11,085 bases of DNA, taken from assembly GCA_964637725.1 (NCBI GenBank), contig CAZWXH010000058.1, positions 1-11,085 on the forward strand, written 5' to 3'. This document shows positions 5,753 through 11,085 of the stretch, one piece after another. The DNA is from CAZWXH01 sp964637725 (lineage in GTDB: Bacteria; Bacillota_I; Bacilli_A; Erysipelotrichales; Coprobacillaceae). The notes below the pieces were generated by a model. That model made no database searches, was not told the origin of the DNA, and worked only from the letters and a program-made list of their open reading frames with translations. The translations under genes and the position numbers were made by a program. Positions within the stretch are counted from its first letter, which is position 1; each line of letters begins with the position of its first letter.

Positions 5753-6737
5753 TTCAGTTAAACTAGATAATGTCTACATAGCATCAACTGGAACAACTTG
5801 TGGACCTTTAGAATTTCAAGGTCCGCTTGGTAAATACTTCGATAAGAATTATGATGATTATCATTGTCATGAAGATTCTTTTGAAAAAGCCGAAAGAAAA
5901 ATGTTAAGAGACTCCTTAGATATTTGTTTACAAAGAGAAAAACTAAAACAAAAGGATATTGATTTATATGTAGGTGGAGATTTACTTAATCAAATCACAA
6001 CAGTTAATTATCTAGCTAGAGAAATCCCTCGTCCTTTTGTTGGGGTTTATGGTGCATGTTCTAGTTTTTGTTTATCAATAGCAATGTCATCTTTTATGAT
6101 TGAAGGAGGCTTTATTGATAAAGCTATAGCTATGGTATCGAGCCATAATGCTACTGCTGAAAGACAGTTTCGTTATCCCGTAGAATATGGTGTCCAAAAA
6201 AAAGATACCACGACCTTTACTGCCACTGGAGCAGTTTCAACACTATTAACAAATCAACCAACAAAAGTAAGAGTAGAATCCATTACTCTAGGAAAAGTTG
6301 TTGATTACGCTCAAGATGATCCTAATGATATGGGAAGAGCAATGGCACCAGCAGCCTTTGATACAATTACAACCCACTTTAAAGAAATGAAGCGTAGTTT
6401 CAAAGACTATGACTTGGTTGTAACAGGAGATCTATCTCATTATGGACATAATATTTTAAAAGAGATGTTACAAAGAAGTAAAATTGATGTAGTTCGTTAT
6501 AGTGATTGTGGATGTATGCTTTATGATAGAGCAAAGCAAGAAGTCTATCAAGGCGGCAGTGGTTGTGCTTGTAGCGCCCTTGTGACAATGGGGTATATAT
6601 ATGCGATGTTGTTAGAAAAGAAGTATAAGCGAGTTTTAATTGTGGCAACAGGGGCACTGTTATCACCAATGCTAACATTTCAAAAGGATACCATTCCCTG
6701 CGTTGCTCATGCGATTAGTTTGGAGGTAGTAGAATGA
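5730..6737 (+). CDS. spoVAD: Stage V sporulation protein AD (dipicolinate-binding, thiolase fold)
   Basis: A 335-residue soluble protein, close to the 338 of B. subtilis SpoVAD, which binds dipicolinic acid and sits on the inner spore membrane as part of the SpoVA channel. It has the KAS III/thiolase-like fold: GVYGACSSFCLSIAMS with Cys110 at the nucleophile-like position, SSHNATAERQFRYPVEYG, and a later GDLSHYGH with His237. These look like enzyme relics, since the family is known for binding rather than catalysis. ATG 5730 lies inside the end of spoVAC and is preceded by GGGGGTGA, so translation is probably coupled. The stop overlaps the spoVAE start as ATGA. No truncation or unusual composition. 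Confidence 0.95.
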   Translation: MSSRFSGSSVKLDNVYIASTGTTCGPLEFQGPLGKYFDKNYDDYHCHEDSFEKAERKMLRDSLDICLQREKLKQKDIDLYVGGDLLNQITTVNYLAREIPRPFVGVYGACSSFCLSIAMSSFMIEGGFIDKAIAMVSSHNATAERQFRYPVEYGVQKKDTTTFTATGAVSTLLTNQPTKVRVESITLGKVVDYAQDDPNDMGRAMAPAAFDTITTHFKEMKRSFKDYDLVVTGDLSHYGHNILKEMLQRSKIDVVRYSDCGCMLYDRAKQEVYQGGSGCACSALVTMGYIYAMLLEKKYKRVLIVATGALLSPMLTFQKDTIPCVAHAISLEVVE

Positions 6738-7084
6738 ATTATATAATGGCGTTTCTATTTAGTGGTTTTGTTTGTTTTGTAGCTCAAATGATCTATGATA
6801 ATTCAAAGTTAACTCCTGGGCATATTACGAGTTTATTTGTTGTATTAGGATCATTTTTAGATTTATTTCATATCTATGATAAGTTAGTAGATATCTTTCA
6901 TGCAGGTGCCTTAATTCCTATTACAAGCTTTGGACATTCTTTAATGCATTCAGCAATGTCTGGTACTGAAAAATACGGTATTTTTGGAGTTGCAATTGAA
7001 ATGTTTAGTTTAACTGCAGCTGGTATAACTGCTGCTATTCTCTTTGGGTTCTTAGTTGCTATTATCTTTAAACCAAAATCATGA
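6734..7084 (+). CDS. spoVAE: Stage V sporulation protein AE (AEb type)
   Basis: A 116-residue membrane protein and the third core subunit (C-D-E) of the dipicolinate channel found in nearly all spore formers. Hydrophobic segments lie at about 3-21, 30-46 and 95-113. Between them is HAGALIPITSFGHSLMHSAMSG, shared in pattern with SpoVAC. Its length matches the short SpoVAEb form; the soluble SpoVAEa protein is not encoded here. GGAGG at 6722-6726 lies 7 nt before the ATG, which overlaps the spoVAD stop by 4 bp. Its own stop overlaps the spoVAF start in the same ATGA fashion. Confidence 0.92.
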   Translation: MNYIMAFLFSGFVCFVAQMIYDNSKLTPGHITSLFVVLGSFLDLFHIYDKLVDIFHAGALIPITSFGHSLMHSAMSGTEKYGIFGVAIEMFSLTAAGITAAILFGFLVAIIFKPKS

Positions 7085-8355
7085 ATGATTCATATGACTT
7101 AAAACATCGTGTTTTAACTTACAAAGGAAGATTAGTTCATCTGTATTTTTTAGCCAGTCTTTCTAATGATGAATTAATCTCAAGACTTGTAGAAGGAATA
7201 GAGAATAGCGAAGGAAAGAATCTTGATAACTGTTTAAATATGGGTGATGTTGATATCATGAAAACAAATGATATCAAACAGATTCAATATGCTGTAATGA
7301 GTGGTAATTCAGCTTTATTTGATGGAGAAGTCACTTATGTTATGGATACTAAAAAATATCCAAATCGCTCTATAGAAGAACCTGAAACAGAAAAAAGCGT
7401 TCGTGGTTCTAAAGATGGGTTTAATGAATCTATCTTAAATAATACAGGATTAATAAGAAGACGTATTAAAACTGTTGAATTATGTTTCAAAAGAGAAATT
7501 ATTGGTACCGAAAATCAAATGGATATTGCTGTAGCTTATCTTCAAAATAAAGTAGATAAAAAGGTCTTAACTGAAGTGATGCAACGCATCAAACAAATCA
7601 AAGCACAAGATTTAATTATGACTGATCGGGCTTTAGAAGAATTGATTCTAGATCAACATTATAATCCCTTTCCCTTAGTTCGATATAGTGAAAGACCTGA
7701 TATAGTAGCAACCCATATTCAACATGGTTATATTGCTATTATCTGTGATACATCTTCATCGGTTTTGATGATTCCCACAACAATGTTTGAAATCTTAGAA
7801 CATGTTGAAGAACATCGTCAAACGCCTATCATTGGAACCTTTATACGTTTAATTCGTTTATTTGCAGTGCTTGTTTCTGTTTATGCAGTTCCTATTTGGG
7901 CTCTATCCAGTCATTATATGGAGTGGGATTATCGCTTCTTTATTCAAATATTAATTATGGAATTAGGAATTGAATTTCTAAGAATTGCAACAGTCCATAC
8001 CCCCGAATCATTATCTAATGCTATGGGGTTAATTGCTGCTTTATTATTAGGAGAATTTGCTATAAAATTAGGATTCTTTTCTGAGGAGATACTCTTATTT
8101 TGTGCAATTGGAACGATTGGTGGTTTTGCAACTCCTAATTATGAATTATCACTTACAAATAAATATATTAAAGTATTAATGATTGTCTCCATTATGTTTT
8201 TTAATATTTATGGTTTTGTTGTATTTAATTTATTATTATGGATATATCTTGCCAGATTAAAACCTTTTGGAATGTCTTATTTATATCCTTTGATTCCTTT
8301 TAATTTAAAAGCAATGATGCAATTTATTATAAGAAAACCTAAAAAAGGAAGTTAA
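7081..8355 (+). CDS. spoVAF: Stage V sporulation protein AF (GerA-family subunit)
   Basis: A 424-residue homologue of the GerA-type germinant receptor A subunits. In Bacillus, SpoVAF amplifies the germination signal together with the membrane partner FigP. The soluble N-terminal part contains the family motif RGSKDGFNESILNNTGLIRR from residue 108, then RPDIVATHIQHGYIAIICDTSSSVLMIPTT. The C-terminal part carries about five membrane segments, beginning near TFIRLIRLFAVLVSVYAVP, and ends in basic residues (IIRKPKKGS). It is shorter than the 490 or so residues of B. subtilis SpoVAF. No Shine-Dalgarno precedes ATG 7081 (upstream ACCAAAATC), so translation probably depends on coupling through the ATGA overlap with spoVAE. 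GerA subunit is an alternative name, but its position in the spoVA operon supports SpoVAF. Confidence 0.9.
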   Translation: MNDSYDLKHRVLTYKGRLVHLYFLASLSNDELISRLVEGIENSEGKNLDNCLNMGDVDIMKTNDIKQIQYAVMSGNSALFDGEVTYVMDTKKYPNRSIEEPETEKSVRGSKDGFNESILNNTGLIRRRIKTVELCFKREIIGTENQMDIAVAYLQNKVDKKVLTEVMQRIKQIKAQDLIMTDRALEELILDQHYNPFPLVRYSERPDIVATHIQHGYIAIICDTSSSVLMIPTTMFEILEHVEEHRQTPIIGTFIRLIRLFAVLVSVYAVPIWALSSHYMEWDYRFFIQILIMELGIEFLRIATVHTPESLSNAMGLIAALLLGEFAIKLGFFSEEILLFCAIGTIGGFATPNYELSLTNKYIKVLMIVSIMFFNIYGFVVFNLLLWIYLARLKPFGMSYLYPLIPFNLKAMMQFIIRKPKKGS

Positions 8356-8390
8356 AAGTTATACAATATTGATGTATGACTTTTTTCTTT
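8354..8390 (+). terminator. spoVA operon terminator
   Basis: AAAAGTTATACA (8354-8365) pairs with TGTATGACTTTT (8373-8384), a 12-bp stem with one G-U pair and a 7-nt loop, followed by TTTTTTCTTTT. It overlaps the end of spoVAF and closes the operon. Confidence 0.88.
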
Positions 8391-8428
8391 TGTTCAAACA
8401 TGTTAGAATTGCCTCAAGGAGTGATAAC

Positions 8429-9694
8429 ATGAAAAAAAAATTATATGATGCTTATGTTCAAATATTAAAAGAAGAACTTATTCCAGCTATGGGATGTACT
8501 GAACCCATTGCTTTAGCATATTGTGCAAGTCAATGTTATGATGTATTAAAAGATGAAATCAAAAGCGTTAATGTCTATGTCAGTGGAAATATTATAAAGA
8601 ATGTCAAAAGCGTTATTGTCCCTAATACAAATGGATTAAAGGGAATAGAAGCGAGTGTTGCTGCGGGTGTTGTAGCAGGGGATCCCTCTAAGAGTTTAGA
8701 AGTTATCTCACAGGTGACTGATCAACAAAAACAAGCCATGAGAGAATTCTTAGATTCAACACCAATTAAAATCATTCCAATAGAGAGTGATAGTGCCTTA
8801 GATATATGTGTCCATATTGAAGGACACTCTCATCAAGCAAAAGTAAGAATTGCTGGATTTCATACCAATATAGTCTCTATATGTAGAGATAAAAAAGTCG
8901 TTTTTGAAACAGGTGTAGTCCAATCCAATAATGTTTCTTTAATTGATAGAGGTTTATTAAATATTAAAGATATCTATGAATTTGCATCAACTGTCAATAT
9001 CAAAGATATTGAAGATGTTTTACAAAGACAAATAGATTATAACTATTCCATTGCTAAAGTAGGATTAGAGAATGATTATGGTGCTAATATAGGTAGAGTT
9101 CTTTTAAATTGTGGTGATGACATTGCAACCAAAGCAAAAGCCTATGCTGCTGCTGGTAGCGATGCCAGAATGAGTGGGTGTGAATTACCAGTTATCATTA
9201 ATTCTGGAAGTGGTAATCAAGGGATGACGGCTTCTATTCCAGTGATTATTTATGCTCATGAATTAAAAGTATCAAAAGAAAAGTTATACCGTGCCCTTGT
9301 TATTTCAAATCTTTGTACAATTCATCAAAAAACAGGGATTGGAAGATTGTCGGCATATTGTGGAGCAGTCAGTGCAGGAGTTGGCGCTGGATGTGGTATT
9401 GCATATTTAGAAGGTGGCGATTTAAAAACTATCGAACATACTTTGGTCAATTCTTTGGCAATTGTCTCAGGTATTGTATGCGATGGTGCCAAACCATCAT
9501 GTGCTGCTAAAATTGCTGCGAGTGTAGATGCAGGAATACTAGGTTATCGTATGTATCAACAAGGCTCACAATTCATAGCCGGTGATGGAATTGTTTGTAA
9601 AGGAGTAGAAAATACAATTAAAAACATCGGACGTCTATCTCGAGATGGTATGAAAGAAACAGATAAAGAAATCATTAAAATTATGTGTGATTAA
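8429..9694 (+). CDS. cyuA: L-cysteine desulfidase family protein (CyuA/YhaM-like)
   Basis: A 421-residue cytoplasmic enzyme of the UPF0597/serine dehydratase alpha-like family. Characterised members use a [4Fe-4S] cluster to break L-cysteine into pyruvate, ammonia and sulfide. Family marks are ELIPAMGCTEPIALAYC near the start (Cys23), SGCELPVIINSGSGNQGMTASIPV with Cys251, NLCTIHQKTGIGRLSAYCGAVSAG with Cys296 and Cys311, AGCGIAY with Cys322, and GIVCDGAKPSCAAKIA with Cys351 and Cys358. Cys23 and the later Cys residues are candidates for catalysis and cluster binding. I chose ATG 8429, preceded by AAGGAG and matching the family start (MKKKLYDAYV); an in-frame ATG at 8369 would begin inside the preceding terminator. 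It is flanked by terminators and so stands alone. Substrate preference for cysteine over serine is inferred from family only. Confidence 0.87.
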   Translation: MKKKLYDAYVQILKEELIPAMGCTEPIALAYCASQCYDVLKDEIKSVNVYVSGNIIKNVKSVIVPNTNGLKGIEASVAAGVVAGDPSKSLEVISQVTDQQKQAMREFLDSTPIKIIPIESDSALDICVHIEGHSHQAKVRIAGFHTNIVSICRDKKVVFETGVVQSNNVSLIDRGLLNIKDIYEFASTVNIKDIEDVLQRQIDYNYSIAKVGLENDYGANIGRVLLNCGDDIATKAKAYAAAGSDARMSGCELPVIINSGSGNQGMTASIPVIIYAHELKVSKEKLYRALVISNLCTIHQKTGIGRLSAYCGAVSAGVGAGCGIAYLEGGDLKTIEHTLVNSLAIVSGIVCDGAKPSCAAKIAASVDAGILGYRMYQQGSQFIAGDGIVCKGVENTIKNIGRLSRDGMKETDKEIIKIMCD

Positions 9695-9748
9695 TTTTAT
9701 ATTTTTCTATTCCTATAAATAATAAAAAGGTTTAATTGTACATACTAG

Positions 9749-9777
9749 AAATCAAGGATAATCCTTGATTTTTATTT
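9749..9777 (+). terminator. cyuA terminator
   Basis: AAATCAAGGA (9749-9758) and TCCTTGATTT (9762-9771) form a perfect 10-bp stem with a TAA loop, followed by TTATTTC. It lies 55 bp after the cyuA stop codon. Confidence 0.85.
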
Positions 9778-9811
9778 CTCATATTTTTTTGAGGAATTTT
9801 ATAAATAATTA

Positions 9812-9820
9812 TGATATAAT
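9812..9820 (+). promoter_or_regulatory. Extended -10 promoter of scpAB
   Basis: TGA TATAAT at 9812-9820 is an extended -10 with a perfect hexamer. The only -35-like sequence, TTGAGG at 9789-9794, is 20 nt away and so weak. The predicted start near 9827 leaves a leader of about 15 nt containing AGGAGTG at 9828-9834. Confidence 0.65.
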
Positions 9821-9841
9821 AACCAACAGGAGTGTGATTGT

Positions 9842-10570
9842 ATGAGTTATGAAATAGTTCTAGAAGACTTTCAGGGACCATTAGATTTATTGTTACATTT
9901 GATAAGTGAAAAAGAAATGGATCTTGCATCACTAGAAGTATCTGTGATTACAGATCAGTATTTAGCATATATCAATCAAATGTCACCTGATCAATTAGAA
10001 ACAATGTCTGAATATCTTGTTATGGCATCTCAACTTGTTGAGATGAAAAGCAAAATGCTTTTGCCTAATGAAAAAGTTGAACTTGATGATGATTATCAAG
10101 AAGATCCTCGAGAACAATTAATTAGACGATTAATAGAATATAAGAAATATAAAGATATCTTAGATGATATAAGAGAGAATTATGAATATCGTCAAACTAT
10201 GCATACAAAAGCACCAGCTATCATGGATGAATATGTTGTGGATACATCAGAACTTATTCCTGATAACTTAGAAGTTTATGATCTCATTAGAGCAATGCAA
10301 AAAATGTTTCAAAGAAAAGCTTTACTAACTCCTATGGAAACACGTATTGCTAGAGTTGAAATATCAATCGAAGAGCGAAGTGAACAAATTCGTTCATTCT
10401 TTAAAATACATAAGAATAAAAAAATAGAATTAGAAGAACTATTTGATGAACCCACAAAAACATATTTTGTTATTACATTTTTATCAATTCTAGTTCTTGT
10501 GAATACCAATGAACTCGTTATTGAACAAGTTGGTAACTTTGAGAAAATATATTTGAGGGAGAGAAGTTAA
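9842..10570 (+). CDS. scpA: Segregation and condensation protein A (kleisin)
   Basis: A 242-residue kleisin that bridges the SMC dimer heads and binds a ScpB dimer, forming the condensin that organises and segregates the bacterial chromosome. The N-terminus has the family hallmark YEIVLEDFQGPLDLLLHLI, followed by KEMDLASLEVSVITDQYLAYI and the helix ending VMASQLVEMKSKMLLP. The acidic, charged middle (DDDYQEDPREQLIRRLIEYKKYK) is the usual ScpB-binding linker. The last 80 or so residues form the winged-helix that contacts an SMC head. Length is normal. ATG 9842 is preceded by AGGAGTG. The TAA stop abuts the scpB start directly, so the two are cotranslated. Confidence 0.96.
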   Translation: MSYEIVLEDFQGPLDLLLHLISEKEMDLASLEVSVITDQYLAYINQMSPDQLETMSEYLVMASQLVEMKSKMLLPNEKVELDDDYQEDPREQLIRRLIEYKKYKDILDDIRENYEYRQTMHTKAPAIMDEYVVDTSELIPDNLEVYDLIRAMQKMFQRKALLTPMETRIARVEISIEERSEQIRSFFKIHKNKKIELEELFDEPTKTYFVITFLSILVLVNTNELVIEQVGNFEKIYLRERS

Positions 10571-11085
10571 ATGGAACATGATGAAATACTAAGTATTATA
10601 GAAGGAATGCTATTTTTGTCAGGTGATGAAGGTTTGACTATTAAACAAATCTCTTCAGTTTTACAAATAAGCAAAAAAGAAGCAACAAATTATATAGATG
10701 AATTAGTTCAAATTGAAAACGAAAGACCTATCAAAGGAATAGAATTAGTCAACTTTGGGGGAGTATTTAAATTTATTACATTATCAAAACATCATGAACA
10801 CTATCAAAGAATGATTGAACAAAGTGAAAACACACTTTCTAATGCTGCTTTAGAAACATTAGCAATCATAGCCTATAATCAACCTGTATCACGTGTAGCA
10901 GTTGAAGAAATAAGAGGAGTTGGCTGTGATGCAATGATTCGTAAACTTGCAGCTAAAGCATTAATTAAAGAAGTAGGGAGAGAAGAAACACCAGGGAGAC
11001 CAATTCTATATGGTGTAACTGATGAATTCATGGATGCTTTTTCTCTAACTTCATTAGAAGAGTTACCAGAATTAAAAGAAATCAA
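10571..11085 (+). CDS. scpB: Segregation and condensation protein B (3' end outside window)
   Basis: The first 171 codons of ScpB, the dimeric double winged-helix protein that binds the ScpA linker in the SMC-ScpAB condensin. The start MEHDEILSIIEGMLFLSGDEGLT is the first winged helix. The second begins around NAALETLAIIAYNQPVSRVAVEEIRGV and contains GREETPGRPILYGVTDEF, typical of the family. The gene begins on the base after the scpA stop; GAGGGAG at 10556-10562, inside the scpA end, may serve as ribosome-binding site. The reading frame stays open to the window edge, which cuts it near the usual end of the protein (about 190 residues). Confidence 0.95.
   Translation, partial: MEHDEILSIIEGMLFLSGDEGLTIKQISSVLQISKKEATNYIDELVQIENERPIKGIELVNFGGVFKFITLSKHHEHYQRMIEQSENTLSNAALETLAIIAYNQPVSRVAVEEIRGVGCDAMIRKLAAKALIKEVGREETPGRPILYGVTDEFMDAFSLTSLEELPELKEI

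Noticed and set aside
8401..8409. Extended -10 promoter TGTTAGAAT for cyuA
   Set aside because: The predicted start would fall at about 8416, inside the ribosome-binding site, leaving an implausibly short leader; no -35 supports it.
10879..11085. A - strand open frame at the right edge
   Set aside because: It is antisense to scpB, whose protein sequence is clearly conserved, and has no ribosome-binding site.

Overview
This AT-rich window (roughly 30% GC by eye) reads as the chromosome of a low-GC, endospore-forming Firmicute. The forespore/germination genes spoVAC-AD-AE-AF, the scpAB pair, the type 3 (eukaryote-like) prolyl-tRNA synthetase and the A/T-biased codon use all fit; Erysipelotrichia or a neighbouring group is my best guess, but only an inference. 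The 10-N gap suggests a draft or metagenomic assembly.

Layout, nearly all on the + strand. (1) 1-3159: the last 31 codons of sbcD, then sbcC, the Mre11/Rad50-type nuclease pair, ending in a weak AT-rich terminator. (2) 3160-3740: a 580-bp stretch with no large gene. It holds what looks like a compact type I toxin-antitoxin locus. A - strand mRNA encodes a 10-codon leader and a 19-residue hydrophobic peptide. A short + strand RNA converges on it through a shared bidirectional terminator flanked by an 11-bp direct repeat. (3) 3741-5245: proS, broken in this sequence by ten Ns plus 55 bp of GC-rich foreign DNA; removing exactly 65 bases restores a continuous 479-residue enzyme. (4) 5309-8355: the spoVAC-spoVAD-spoVAE-spoVAF operon with overlapping stop/start junctions, ending in a strong terminator. 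(5) 8429-9694: a cyuA-like L-cysteine desulfidase with its own terminator. (6) 9842-11085: scpA and the first 171 codons of scpB, which form the kleisin/winged-helix part of the SMC condensin, behind an extended -10 promoter.

Functionally, the window combines chromosome maintenance (SbcCD, ScpAB), translation (ProS), dipicolinic acid transport and germination (SpoVA), and cysteine catabolism. Except for the intergenic 3220-3515 locus and the proS lesion these are ordinary, well-conserved genes. The most interesting item is the candidate type I toxin-antitoxin module between sbcC and proS. Its evidence is purely architectural: promoters, terminator, direct repeats, 5' hairpin, 5'-3' complementarity and a hydrophobic micro-ORF.
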